This document shows positions 1 through 14,990 of a stretch of 64,000 bases of DNA, one piece after another. The position numbers were made by a program, and so were the translations under genes. The notes under the pieces were generated by a model. It was not told where the DNA came from, searched no databases, and was given only the letters and a program-made list of their open reading frames with translations. Numbering within the stretch: position 1 is the first letter of the stretch; each line of letters opens with the position of its first letter. The stretch is from Simmondsia chinensis (lineage: Eukaryota > Streptophyta > Magnoliopsida > Caryophyllales > Simmondsiaceae). Where the stretch lies: contig JAGTTD010000001.1 of NCBI GenBank assembly GCA_018398585.1, positions 36,223,938-36,287,937 of the forward strand, read 5' to 3'.

Positions 1-2523
1 GATCATACACCACTATTTACATGAAACATACCTATATGTATGATAGATCATACACCACTAATTACTTGAAATATACCTATACAAGTTTATTTTACACCAT
101 TATACCAGTAAATACTTGAAAAAACCGGCAAAAGCTTATGGTATTCAATTAAAACCTATCATACACTGTGTACGATATGTGATACAGCAATAATTACTTG
201 AAACATACCTACACAAGTTTATTTTACACTATTATAATGCATCGTAATCCGTGTATGATTGATCATACACAACTAATTACTTGAAACATACATATACAAG
301 TTCATTTTACACCATTATACCAGTAATTCTTGAAAAAACCAGCAAAAGTTGATGTTATACCATTGAAACCTGTCATACACCGTGTATGATAAGTCATACA
401 CCACTAATTACTCGAAACATACCTACATAAGTTGATTTTACACTATTATAATCCATCATACACCGTGTATGATTCATCATACACTGCTAGGGACGCAACA
501 CAAACAAACACAAGTTGATTACACATTATTAAAACCTGTCACACACGGTGATGATTAATCCTATACCACTAATTACGTGAAACATACCTACATAAGTCGT
601 TTTTAAACTATTATAATCCATCATACACCATGTACGATTGATCATACACCACTAATTACTTGAAAGATACCTATGCAAGTTTATTTTACACCATTATACC
701 AGTAATTACTTTAAAAAACCTGCAAAAGTTGATGGTATACCATTAAAACCAATCACACACCGTGTATGATAAGTCATAAGCCACTAATTACTTGAACCAT
801 ACCTACATTAGTTGATTTAACGCTATTATAATCCATCATACACCGTGTACGATTGATCATACACCACAAATTACTTGAAACATGCCTATGCAAGTTTATT
901 TTACACGATTATACCAGTAATTACTTTTAAAAACCTGCAAAAGTTGATGGTAAACCACTAAAACCTATCACACACCGTGTATGATAAGTCGTACACCACT
1001 AACAACTTGAAACATACCTATATAAGTTGATTTTACACTGTTATAATCCATCATACAATGTGTATGATTGATCATACACCACTAATTACTGGAAACATGC
1101 CTATACAAGATTATTTTACACCACTGTACCAGTAATTACTTGAAAAAACCAGCAAAAGTTGATGGTATTCCATTAAAACCTATCATACACCGTGTATGAT
1201 ATGTCATACACCACTAATTACTTGAAACATACCTATATAAGTTGATTTTAAACTATTATAATCCATCATAATCCGTGTATGATTGATCATACACCACTAA
1301 TTACTTGAAACATACATATACAAGTTCATTTTGCACCCCTATACCAGTCATTACTTGAAAAAACCTGGGAAAGTTGATGTTATACTATTAAAACCTGTCA
1401 TACACGGTGTACGATAAATCGTGCACTACTAATTGCTTGAAACATACCTACATTAGTTGATTTTACTCTATTATAATCAATCATACATCGTGTATGATTG
1501 ATCGCACACCACTAATTACTTGAAACATATAGACCACTAATTACTTGAAACATACATATACAAGTTTATTTTACACCATTATACCAGTATTACTTGAAAA
1601 AACCAGCAAACGTTGATGTTAAACCATTGAAACCTTTCATACACCGTGTATGATAACTCATACACCACTAATAACTTGAAACATACCTACATAAGTTAAT
1701 TTTTCACTATTATAATCCATCATACACCGTGTGTGATTGATCATACACCACTAATATCTTGAAACATACCTATACAAGTTTATTTTAAACCAATATACCA
1801 GTAATTACTTGAAAAAACCTGCGAAAGTTGATGGTATTCCCTTAAAACCTATCATACATCGTGTATGATAAGTCATACACCACTAATTACTTGAAACATA
1901 CCTACATAAGTTGATTTTACACTATAATAATCCATCATAATCCGTGTATTATTGATCGTGCACCACTAATTACTTGAAACATACATCGTGTATGACGAGT
2001 CATACACCGGTAATTACTTGAAACATACCTACATAAGTTGATTTTACACTATAATAATCCATCATAATCCGTGTATGATTGATCGTACCCCACTAATTAC
2101 TTGAAACATACATATACAAGTTCATTTTGCACCATTATACCAGTAATTACATGGAAAAAGCTGCGAAAGTTGGTGTTAAACCGTTGAAACCTTTCATACA
2201 TCGTGTATGATAAGTCATACACCACTAATTACTTGAAACATACCTACATAAGATGATTTTACACAATAATAATTCATCATAATCCGTGTATGATTGATCG
2301 TACCCCACGAATTACTTGAAAAATACATATACAAATTCATTTCGCACCATTATACCAGTAATTACATGAAAAAACCCGCAAAAGTTGATGTTATACCATT
2401 AAAACCTGCCATACACCGTGTACGATAAGTCATACACCGCTAATTACTTGAAACATACCTACATAAGTTGATTTTACACAATTATAATTTATCATACACC
2501 GTGTATGATTGATCACACACCGC

Positions 2524-5500
2524 TAATGACTCAAGACAAACTAACACAAGTTGATTACACGCCATTAATAACTATCATACACGGTGTATGATTGATTCTA
2601 TACCACTAATTACATGAAACATACCAACATAAGTTGATTTTACACTAGTATAATCCATCATACACCGTGTATGATTGATCACACACTACTAATTACATGA
2701 AACATACCTATACAAGTTTATTTTACACCATTATACTTGTAATTACTTAAAAAAACCTGCAAAAGTTGATGGTATACCATTAAAACCTATCATACACCGT
2801 GTATGATAAGTCATACACAACTAATTACTTGAAACATACCTACATAAGTTAATTTTACACCATTATAATCCATCATACACCGTGAATGATTGATCATACA
2901 CCACTAATTACTTGAAACATACCTATACAAGTTTATTTTACACCGTTATACCGGCAATTACATGAAAAAACCTGTGAAAGTTGATGTCAAACCATTGAAA
3001 CCTTTCATACACCGTGTATGATAACCCATACACCACTAATAAGTTGAAACATACCTACATAAATTGATTTTGCACTATTATAATCCATCATACACCATGT
3101 ATGATTGATCATACACCACTAATTTCTTGAAACACACCTACACAAGTTTATTTTAAACCATTATACTAGTAATTACTTGAAAAAACCTGCGAAAGTTGAT
3201 GGTATTCCCTTAAAACCAATCATACATCGTGTATGATAAGACATACACCACTAATTACTTGAAATACACCTACATAAGTTGATTTTACACTATTATAATC
3301 CATCATACACCGTGTATGATTGATCATACGCCACAAATTACTTGAAACATACATATACAAGTTTATTTTACACCATTATAACGGTAATTACTTGAAAAAA
3401 CCTGCGAAAGTTGAAGGTATTCCCTTAAAACATGTCATACACCATGTACGATAAGTCATAAACCACCAATTACTTGAAACATACCTACATAAGCTGATTT
3501 TACACTATTATAATCCATCATACACCGTGTATGATTGATCATACACCGCTAATGACTCAAGACAAACTAACACAAGTTGATTACACACCATTAATACCTA
3601 TCATACACGGTGTATGACATATCCTATACCACTAATTACTTGAAACATATCTATATAAGTTGATTTTGCACTGTTATAATCCATCATACAATGTGTTTGA
3701 TTGATCATACACCACTAATTACTTGAAACATGCCAATACAAGTTTATTTTACAACACTGTACCAGTAATTACTTGAAAAAACCAGCAAAAGTCGATGGTA
3801 TTCCATTAAAACCTATCATACACCGTGTATGATAAGTCGTACACCACTATTACTCGAAACATACCTACATAAATGAATTTTAAGATATTATAATCCATCA
3901 TAATCCGTGTGTGATTGATCATACACCACTAATTACTTGAAAAATACATATAAAAGTTTATTTTGCACCATTATACCAGTAATTACTAGAAAAAACCTGC
4001 AAAAGTTGATGTTGTACCGTAAAAACCTGTCATACACCACGTACGATAAATCGTACACCACTAATTGCTTGAAACATACCCACATAAGTTGATTTTACAC
4101 TATTATAATCCATCATACACCGTGTATGATTTATCATACACCACTAATTACTTGAAACATATAGACCACTAATTACTTGAAACAGACATATACAAGTTCA
4201 TTTTACACCATTATACATGTATTACTTGAAAAAACCAGCCAACGTTGATGGTAAACCAATTGAAACCTTTCATACACCGTGTATGATAACTCGTACACCA
4301 CTAATAACTTGAAACATACGTACATAAGTTGATTTTGTACTATTATATTCCATCAGGCACCGTGTATGATTGATCATACACCACTAATTTCTAGAAACAT
4401 ACCTATACAAGTTTATTTTAAACCATTATACTAGTAATTACTTGAAAAAACCTACGAAAGTTGATGGTATTCCCTTAAAACGTTTCATACATCGCGTATG
4501 ATAAGTCATACACCACTAATTACTTGAAACATACCCACATAAGATGATTTTACACAATAATAATTCATCATAAACCGTGTATGATTGATCGTACACCACT
4601 AATTACTTGAAGAATACATATACAAGTTCATATCGCACCATTATACCAGTAATTACATGAAAAAACCCGCAAAAGTTTATGTTATACCATTAAAACCTGT
4701 CATACACCGTATACGATAAGTCATACACCGCTAATTACTTGAAACATACCTACATAAGTTGATTTTACACAATTATAATTTATCATACACCGTGTATGAT
4801 TGATCATACACCGCTAATGAATCAAGACAAACTAACACAAGTTGATTACACGCCATTAATACCTATCATACACGGTCTATGATTGATCCCATACACCTAA
4901 TTACTTGAAACATACCTACATAAGTCGATTTTACACTATTATAATCTATCATACACCGTATATGATTGGTCACACACTACTAATTATTTGAAACATGCCT
5001 ATATAAGTTGATTTTACACTGTTATAATCCATCATACAATGTGTATGATTGATCATACACCACTAATTACTTGAAACATGCCAATACAAGTTTATTTTAC
5101 AACACTGTGCCTGTAATTACTTGAAAAAACCAGCAAAAGTCGATGGTATACTATTAAAACCTATCATACACCGTTTATGATAAGTCATACACAACTAATT
5201 ACTTGAAACATACCTACATAAGTTGATTTTACACCATAATAATCCATCATACACCGTGTATGATTGATCATACACCACTAATTACTTGAAACATACATAT
5301 ACAAGTTCATTTTGCACCATTATACCAGTAATTACTTGAAAAAACCTGCAAAAGTTGATGTTATACCATTAAAACCTGTCATACACCGTGTACGATAAAT
5401 CGTACACCACTAATTGCTTGAAACATGCCTACATAAGTTGATTTTATACTACTATAATCCATCATACATCGTGTATGATTGATCGTACGCCACTAATTAC

Positions 5501-8500
5501 ATGAAACATATAGACCACTAATTACTTGAAACATACATATACAAGTTTATTTTACACCATTATACCAGTATTACATGAAAAAACCCGCAAACGTTGATGT
5601 TAAACCATTGAAACCTTTCATACACCGTGTATGATAACTCGTATACCACTAATAACTTGAAACATACCTATATAAGTTGATTATTATAATCCATCATTCA
5701 CCGTGTATGATTAATCATACACCACTAATTTCTTGAAACATACCTATACAAGTTTATTTTAAACCATTATACTAGTAATTGCTTAAAAAAACCTTCAAAA
5801 GCTGATGGTATACCATTAAAACCTGTCATACACCGTGTATGATAAGTCATACACAACTAATTACTTGAAACATACCTACATAAGTTGATTTTACACCATT
5901 ATAATCCATCATACACCGTGTATGATTGATCATACACCACTAATTACTTGAAACATACATATACAAGTTCATTTTGCACCATTATACCAGTAATTACTTG
6001 AAAGAACCTGCAAAAGTTGTTGTTATACCATTAAAACCTGTCATACACCGTGTACGATAAATCGTACACCACTAATTGCTTGAAACATGCCTACATAAGT
6101 TGATTTTACACTATTATAAACCATCACACATCGTGTATGATTGATCATACGCCACTAATTACTTGAAACGTACATATACAAGTTTATTTTACACCATTGT
6201 ACCAGTATTACACGAAAAAACCCGCAAACGTTGACGTTAAACCATTGAAACCTTTCATACACCGTGTATGATAACTCGTACACCACTAATAACTTGAAAC
6301 ATACCTACATAAGTTGATTGTTATAATCCATCATTCACCGTGTATGATTAATCATACACCACTAATTTCTTGAAACATACTTATACAAGTTTATTTTAAA
6401 CCATTTTCCCAGTAATTGCTTGAAAAAACCTGCGAAAGTTGATGGTATTCCCTTAAAACCTATCATACATCGTGTATGATCAGTCATACACCACTAATTA
6501 CTTGAAACATACCTACGTAAGTTGATTTTACACTATAATAATTCATCATAATCCGTGTATGATTGATCGTACCCCACTAATTACTTGAAACATACATATA
6601 CAAGTTCATTTTGCACCATTATACCCGTAAGTACGAGAAAAAACCTGTAAATGTCGATGTTATACCATTAAAACCTGTCATACACCGTGTACGATAAGTC
6701 ATACACCGCTAATTACTTGAAACATACCTACATAAGTTGATTTTACACTATTATAATTTATCACACACCGCGTATGATTGATCACACACCGCTAATGACT
6801 CAAGACAAACTAACACAAGTTGATTACACGCCATTAATACCTATCATACACGGTGCATGATTGATACTATACCACTAATTACTTGAAACATACCCACATA
6901 AGTTGATTTTACACTATTATAATCTATCATACACCGTGTATGATTGATCACACACAACTACTCAATTGAAACATACCTATACAAGTTTATTTTACTCCAT
7001 TATACCTGTAATTACTTAAAAAAACCTGCAAAAGTTGATGGTATACCATTAAAACCTATCATACACCGTGTATGATAAGTCATACACAACTAATTACTTG
7101 AAACATACCTACATAAGTTGATTTTACACCATTATAGTCCTTCATACACCGTTTATGATTGATCATACACCACTAATTACTTGAAACATACCTATACTAG
7201 TTTATTTTACACCATTATACCGGTAATTACTTGAAAAAACTTGCGACAGTTGGTGTTAAACCATTGAAACCTTTCATACACCGTGTATGATAACTCATAC
7301 ACCACTAATAACTTGAAAAATACCTACATAAGTTGATTTTGCACTATTATAATCCATCATACACCGTGTATGATTGATCATACACCACTAATGTATTGAA
7401 ACATACCTATACAAATTTATTTTAAACCATTATACCAGTAATTACTTGAAAAAGCCTACGAAAGTTGATGATATTCCCCTAAAACCTATTATACATCGTG
7501 TACGATAAGTCATACACCACTAATTACTTGAAACATACCTATATAAGTTGATTTTACACTATAATAATCCATCATAATCCCTGTATGATTGATCGTACAC
7601 CACTAATTACTTGAAACATACATATGCAAATTCATTTTGCACCATTATACCTGTAATTACTCGAAAAAACCTGCAAAATTTGATGTTATACTATTAAAAC
7701 CTGTCATACGCCGTGTACGATAAGTCATACACTGCTAATTACTTGAAACCTACCTACATAAGTTGACTTTACACTATTATAATTTATCATACACCGTGTA
7801 TTATTGATCACACACCGCTAATGACTCAAGACAAACTAACACAAGTTGATTACATGCCATTAATACCTATCATACACGGTGTATGATTGATCCTATACCA
7901 CTAATTACTTGAAACATACCTACATAAGTTGATTTTACACTATTATAATCCATCATACACCGTGTATGATTGATCACACACTACTAATTGCTTGAAACAT
8001 ACCTATACAAGTTTATTTTACACCATTATACCTGTAATTACATAAAAAAACCTGTAAAAGTTGATGGTATACCATTAAAACCTATCATACACCGCGTATG
8101 ATAAGTCATACACAACTAATTACTTGAAACATACCTACATAAGTTGATTTCACACCATTATAATCCATCATACACCGTGTATGATTGATCATACACCACT
8201 AATTACTTGAAACATACATATACAAGTTCATTTTGCACCATTATACTAGTAATTATAGAAAAAACCTGCAAAAGTTGATGTTATACCATTAAAACCTGTC
8301 ATAAACCGTGTACTATAAATCGTACACCACTAATTGTTTGAAACATACCTACATAAGTTGATTTTACGTTATTATAATCCATCATACATCGTGTATGATT
8401 GATCGTACACCACTAATTACTTGAAACGTACATATACAAGTTTATTTTACACCATTATACCAGTATTACTTGAAAAAACCAGCAAACGTTGATGTTAAAC

Positions 8501-9057
8501 CATTGAAACCTTTCATACACCATGTATGATAACTCATACACCACTAATAACTTCAAACATACCTACATAAGTTGATTTTGCACTATTATAATCCATCATA
8601 CACGGTGTATGATTGATCATACACTACTAATTTCTTGAAACATACCTATACAAGTTTATTTTAAACCATTATGCCAGTAATTACTTGAAAAAACCTGCGA
8701 AAGTTGATGGTATTCCCTTAAAACCTATCATACATCGTGTATGATAAGTCATACACCACTAATTACTTGAAACATACCTACATAAGTTGATTTTACACTA
8801 TAATAATCCATCATAATCCGTGTATGATTCATCGTACACCACTAATTACTTGAAACATATATATACAAGTTCATTTTGCACCATTATACCAGTAATTACA
8901 TGAAAAAAGCTGCAAAAGTTGATGTTATACCATTAAAACCTGTCATACACCGTGTACGATAAGTCATACACTGCTAATTACTTGAAACATACCTACATAA
9001 GTTGATTTTACCCTATTATAATTTATCATACACCGTGTATGATTGATCACACACCGC
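2524..9057. repeat. Satellite super-repeat, copy 1 (~6.53 kb)
   Basis: The diverged body occurs at 2,524, 3,550, 4,815, 6,793 and 7,819. The first three recur at an offset of 6,533-6,534 bp (9,058, 10,083, 11,348) and the last two at 5,812-5,813 bp (12,605, 13,632). Private variants match across copies: the stretch with GTATGACATATCCTATACC at about 3,617 is nearly identical to that at about 10,145. The start point is an arbitrary phase. Confidence 0.85.
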
Positions 9058-12000
9058 TAATGACTCAAGACAAACTAACACAAGTTGATTACACGCCATT
9101 AATAACTATCATACACGGTGTGTGATTGATTCTATACCACTAATTACTTGAAACATACCTACATAAGTTGATTTTACACTATTATAATCCATCATACACC
9201 GTGTATGATTGATCACACACTACTAATTACATGAAACATACCTATACAAGTTTATTTTACACCATTATACCTGTAATTACTTAAAAAAACCTGCAAAAGT
9301 TGATGGTATACCATTAAAACTTATCATACACCGTGTATGATAAGTCATACACAACTAATTACTTGAAACATACCTACATAAGTTGATTTTACACCATTAT
9401 AATCCATCATACACCGTGTATGATTGATCATACACCACTAATTACTTGAAACATACCTATACAAGTTTATTTTACACCATTATACCGGTAATTACTTGAA
9501 AAAACCTGCGAAAGTTGATGTCAAACCATTGAAACCTTTCATACACATTGTATGATAACTTATACACCACTAATAAGTTGAAACATACCTACATAAATTG
9601 ATTTTGCACTATTATAATCCATCATACACCATATATGATTGATCATACACCACTAATTTCTTGAAACACACCTACGCAAGTTTATTTTAAACCATTATAC
9701 CAGTAATTACTTGAAAAAACTGCGAAAGTTGATGGTATTCCCTTAAAACCTATCATACATCGTGTATGATAAGTCATACACCACTAATTACTTGAAACAT
9801 ACCTACATAAGTTGATTTTACACTATTATAATCCATCATACACCGTGTATGATTGATCATACACCATAAATTACTTGAAACATACATATACAAGTTTATT
9901 TTACGCCATTATAACGGTAATTACTTGAAAAAACCTGCGAAAGTTGAAGGTATTCCCTTAAAACATGTCATACACCATGTACGATAAGTCATAAACCACC
10001 AATTATTTGAAACATACCTACATAAGTTGATTTTACACTATTATAATCCATCATACACCGTGTATGATTGATCATACACCGCTAATGACTCAAGACAAAC
10101 TAACACAAGTTGATTACACACCATTAATACCTATCATACACGGTGTATGACATATCCTATACCACTAATTACTTGAAACATATCTATATAAGTTGATTTT
10201 GCACTATTATAATCCATCATACAATGTGTTTGATTGATCATACACCACTAATTACTTGAAACATGCCAATACAAGTTTATTTTACAACACTGTACCTGTA
10301 ATTACTTGAAAAAACCAGCAAAAGTCGATGGTATTCCATTAAAACCTATCATACACCGTGTATGATAAGTCGTACACCACTATTACTCGAAACATACCTA
10401 CATAAATGAATTTTAAGATATTATAATCCATCATAATCCGTGTGTGATTGATCATACACCACTAATTACTTGAAAAATACATATATAAGTTCATTTTGCA
10501 CCATTATACCAGTAATTACTGGAAAAAACCTGCAAAAGTTGATGTTGTACCGTTAAAACCTGTCATACACCACGTACGGTAAATCGTACACCACTAATTG
10601 CTTGAAACATACCCACATAAGTTGATTTTACACTATTATAATCCATCATACACCGTGTATGATTGATCATACACCACTAATTACTTGAAACATATAGACC
10701 ACTAATTACTTGAAACATACATATACAAGTTCATTTTACACCATTATACATGTATTACTTGAAAAAACCAGCCAACGTTGATGGTAAACCAATTGAAACC
10801 TTTCATACACCGTGTATGATAACTCGTACACCACTAATAACTTGAAACATACCTACATAAGTTGATTTTGCACTATTATATTCCATCAGGCACCGTGTAT
10901 GATTGATCATACACCACTAATTTCTAGAAACATACCTATACAAGTTTATTTTAAACCATTATACTAGTAATTACTTGAAAAAACCTACGAAAGTTGATGG
11001 TATTCCCTTAAAATGTTTCATACATCGTGTATGATAAGTCATACACCACTAATTAATTAAAGCATACCTACTTAAGATGATTTTACACAATAATAATTCA
11101 TCATAATCCGCGTATGATTGATCGTACACCACTAATTACTTGAAAAATACATATACAAGTTCATTTCGCACCATTATACCAGTAATTACATGAAAAAACA
11201 CGCAAAAGTTGATGTTATACCATTAAAACCTGCCATACACCATGTACGATAAGTTATACACCGCTAATTACTTGAAACATACCTACATAAGTTGATTTTA
11301 CACAATAATAATTTATCATACACCGTGTATGATTGATCACACACCGCTAATGACTCAAAACAAACTAACACAAGTTAATTACACGCCATTAATACCTATC
11401 ATACACGGTGTATGATTGATCATATACCACTAATTACTTGAAACATACCTACATAAGTCGATTTTACACAATTATAATCTATTATACACCATGTATGATT
11501 GGTCACACACTACTAATTATTTGAAACATACCTATACAAGTTTATTTTACACCATTATACCTGTAATTACTTAAAAAAACCTGCAAAAGTTGATGGTATA
11601 CCATTAAAACCTATCATACACCGTGTATGATAAGTCGTACACAACTAATTACTTGAAACATACCTGCATAAGTTGATTTTACACCATTATAATCCATCAT
11701 ACACCGTGTATGATTGATCCTACACCACTAATTACTTGATACATACATATACAAGTTCATTTTGCACCATTATACCAGTAATTACGTGAAAAAACCTGCA
11801 AAAGTTGATGTTATACCATTAAAACCTGTCATACACCGTGTACGATAAATCGTACACCACTAATTGCTAGAAACATGCCTACATAAGTTGATTTTGCACT
11901 ATTATAATCCATCATATATCGTGTATGATTGATCGTACGCCACTAATTACCTGAAACATATAGACCACTAATTACTTGAAACATACATATACAAGTTTAT

Positions 12001-13766
12001 TTTACACCATTATACCAGTATTACTTGAAAAAACCCGCAAACGTTGATGTTAAACCATTGAAACCTTTCATACACCGTGTATGATAACTCATACACCACT
12101 AATAACTTGAAACATACCTACATAAGTTGATTATTATAATCCATCATTCACCGTGTATGATTAATCATACACCACTAATTTCTTGAAACATACCTATACA
12201 AGTTTATTTTAAACCATTATACCAGTAATTGCTTGAAAAAACCTGCGAAAGTTGATGGTATTCCCTTAAAACCTATCATACATTGTGTATGATCAGTCAT
12301 ACACCACTAATTACTTGAAACATACCTACGTAAGTTGATTTTACACTATAATAATCCATCATAATCCGTGTATGATTGATCGTACCTCACTAATTACTTG
12401 AAACATACATATACAAGTTCATTTTGCACCATTATACCAGTAAGTACAAGAAAAAACCTGTAAAAGTCGATGTTGGACCATTAAAACCTGTCATACACCG
12501 TGTACGACAAGTCATACACCGCTAATTACTTGAAACATACCTACATAAGTTGATTTTACACTATTATAATTTATCATACACCGTGTATGATTGATCACAC
12601 ACCGCTAATGACTCAAGACAAACTAACACAAGTTGATTACACGCCATTAATACCTATCATACACGGTGTATGATTGATCCTATACCACTAATTACTTGAA
12701 ACATACCTATATAAGTTGATTTTACACTATTATAATCCATCATACACCGTGTATGATTGATCACACACAACTACTTAATTGAAACATACCTATACAAGTT
12801 TATTTTACTCCAATATACCCGTAATTACTTAAAAAAACCTGCAAAAGTTGATGGGATACCATTAAAACCTATCATACACCGTGTATGATAAGTCATACAC
12901 AACTAATTACTTGAAACATACCTACATAAGTTGATTTTACACCATTATAATCCTTCATACACCGTGTATGATTGATCATACACCACTAATTACTTGAAAC
13001 ATACCTATACAAGTTTATTTTACACCATTATACCGGTAATTACTTGAAAAAACCTGCGAAAGTTGGTGTTAAACCATTGAAACCTTTAATACACCGTGTA
13101 TGATAACTCATACACCACTAATAACTTGAAACATACCTACATAAGTTGATTTTGCACTATTATAATCCATCATACACCGTGTATGATTGATCATACACCA
13201 CTAATTTCTTGAAACATACCTACACAAGTTTATTTTAAACCATTATACCTGTAATTACTTGAAAAAACCTACGAAAGTTGATGGTATTCCCTTAAAACCT
13301 ATTATACATCGTGTACGATAAGTCATACACCACTAATTACTTGAAACATACCTATATAAGTTGATTTTACACTATAATAATCCATCATAATCCGTGTATG
13401 ATTGATCGTGCACCCCTAATTACTTGAAACATGCATATACAAATTCATTTTGCACCATTATACCTGTATTTACTTGAAAAAACCTGCAAAATTTGATGTT
13501 ATACCATTAAAACCTGTCATACGCCGTGTACGGTAAGTCATACACCGCTAATTACTTAAAACATACCTACATAAGTTGATTTTACACTATTATAATTTAT
13601 CATACACCGTGTATGATTGATCACACACCGCTAATGACTCAAGACAAACTAACACAAGTTGATTACATGCCATTAATACCTATCATACACGGTGTATGAT
13701 TGATCCTATACCACTAATTACTTGAAACATACCTACATAAGTTGATTTTACACTATTATAATCCAT
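9058..13766. repeat. Satellite super-repeat, copy 2 (shortened)
   Basis: Second copy of the ~6.53 kb block. It lacks about 720 bp relative to copy 1 between the landmarks at 11,348 and 12,605, and it ends abruptly at the copia sequence at 13,767. The loss looks like whole satellite units removed in at least two steps, because an intermediate marker (the motif ACATATAGACCACTAATTAC, near 5,512 and 11,957) shows an offset of about 6,445 bp. Confidence 0.75.
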
Positions 13767-13779
13767 CTATAAATTGAAT

Positions 13780-14015
13780 ATTCACCAAATGGATGTGAAA
13801 ACAGCATTCTTAAATGGTGAGTTGGAAGAAGAGGTGTGCATGGAACAACTAGAAGGGTTTGTTGTTTTGACCCAAGAGTAGAAAACATGTATACTCATAC
13901 GTTCTTGTTGGGCTAAAACAAGCCCTTAAACAGTGGCACCAAAAATTTTTTCAAGTTGTTCTAAATGATAGATTCATGATTAATGAATCAGATAAATGTG
14001 TATATAGCAAGTTTG

Positions 14016-14047
<32 letters not shown>

Positions 14048-14990
14048 GGAGTCATTATTTGTTTATATGTCTATGACATTTTAATATTTGCTATGGATAT
14101 AGGGCAGGTGGGGGAAACCAAACAATTTATCTCTAGTAACTTTGCTATGAAAAACATGGGTGATGCAGAAGTTATTCTTCGTATAAGGATAATAAGAAAT
14201 GGTGATACAATATCCTTGACTCAGTTTTAGAACATTGAAAAGGTGTCGAAAAATTTTAGTTTCAATGAATGTCCTCCTGCTCCGGCACCAATGGATCCAA
14301 GTTTAAAGTTTGTATCAAATGATGATGCTCCAGTGAAGCAACTGATGTATGCTAGATTCATAGGTTGTCTTATGCACACTATGACATGTACGAGGCCCAA
14401 TATAGCCTTGGCAATTGAAAAGTTAAGTAGATATACTAGCAATCCAAGTAAAATGCATAGGGTACAAACAGTACTGAAATATCTTACGACAACCATAGAT
14501 TATGATATTTCTTGTCATGGGTGTCCTCCTACTTTAGAAGGTATTTGGATGGAGAGCTCTAATATGGAGGATTACGCTTCTACAAGCGGGTGGATTTTCT
14601 TACTTGTTGGGGGTGCTATTTCTCAGGGTTTCAAAAAATAGAGTAGTATTACTGAACCACCATGGCGGCAGAGTTCATTGCTCTGGCTTCTGCAGCAAAC
14701 GAAATAGAATGGGTTGACGGATATCTTGTATGAGATTCCTTTGTGGCATAAGCCAATCTCACCTATCTTTATCCATTATGATAGCCAAGCCATGCTATCA
14801 AAAGCGTATAGTCGAGTGTATAATGGGAAGTCCAGGAACTCATCAAGAATGGGCTACATTATGGACTTTGTGAGAATGAGTTCGAATCTAGTGGATCCTT
14901 TTAAAAAAATCCTTGCTAAAGACTTGACAATGAGTATAAGTAAAAGGATGGGTCATGAACCTATCAATTTTAGTCACCCATGCTGACTCT
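13780..14990 (+). pseudogene. Copia reverse transcriptase/RNase H fragment
   Basis: Conceptual translation gives the Ty1/copia RT core ([18 protein letters not shown] near 13,785), then the catalytic box as YVYD where YVDD is expected (about 14,067), so the second aspartate region is altered. Further along are the copia LMYARFIGCLMHTMTCTRPN segment (about 14,345) and the RNase H stretch AEFIALASAANEIEW (about 14,669). Several stop codons and frame changes occur, for example in the segment after VVLTQE. It is non-functional. Related to the minus-strand copy at 25,549-26,858. Confidence 0.85.
14015..14046 (+). repeat. (AAT)n microsatellite inside RT
   Basis: About ten AAT units, read as a run of asparagines just before the GVIICLYV segment. 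The sister copy near 26,370 has only a short Asn-Asn-Gly here, so the run is an expansion in this copy. Confidence 0.95.

Larger units (their letters stand above)
1..13766. repeat. Modular AT-rich satellite array
   Basis: Continuous tandem repeats with no gene. Aligning successive copies by eye gives two modules. The body (58-59 bp) begins TAATTACTTGAAACATACC and ends ATCATACAC. The head (24 bp) begins CGTGTATGAT and ends ATCATACACCAC. The usual order is head, body, head, short body (50 bp), body, giving units of 83 and 132 bp and a dimer near 215 bp. A third, diverged body beginning TAATGACTCAAGACAAACTA recurs every 1.0, 1.26 or about 2.0 kb. Where a head follows a body, the junction forms ATCATACACCGTGTATGAT, an inverted repeat with 8 bp arms. 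I do not recognise the family. There are well over 100 bodies. Length variation and point differences show normal satellite turnover. The array runs off the left edge of the window. Confidence 0.95.

Noticed and set aside
1..13766. CRISPR-like array in the palindromic satellite
   Set aside because: No conserved repeat with unrelated spacers: the intervening bodies are themselves repeats. The host is a plant.
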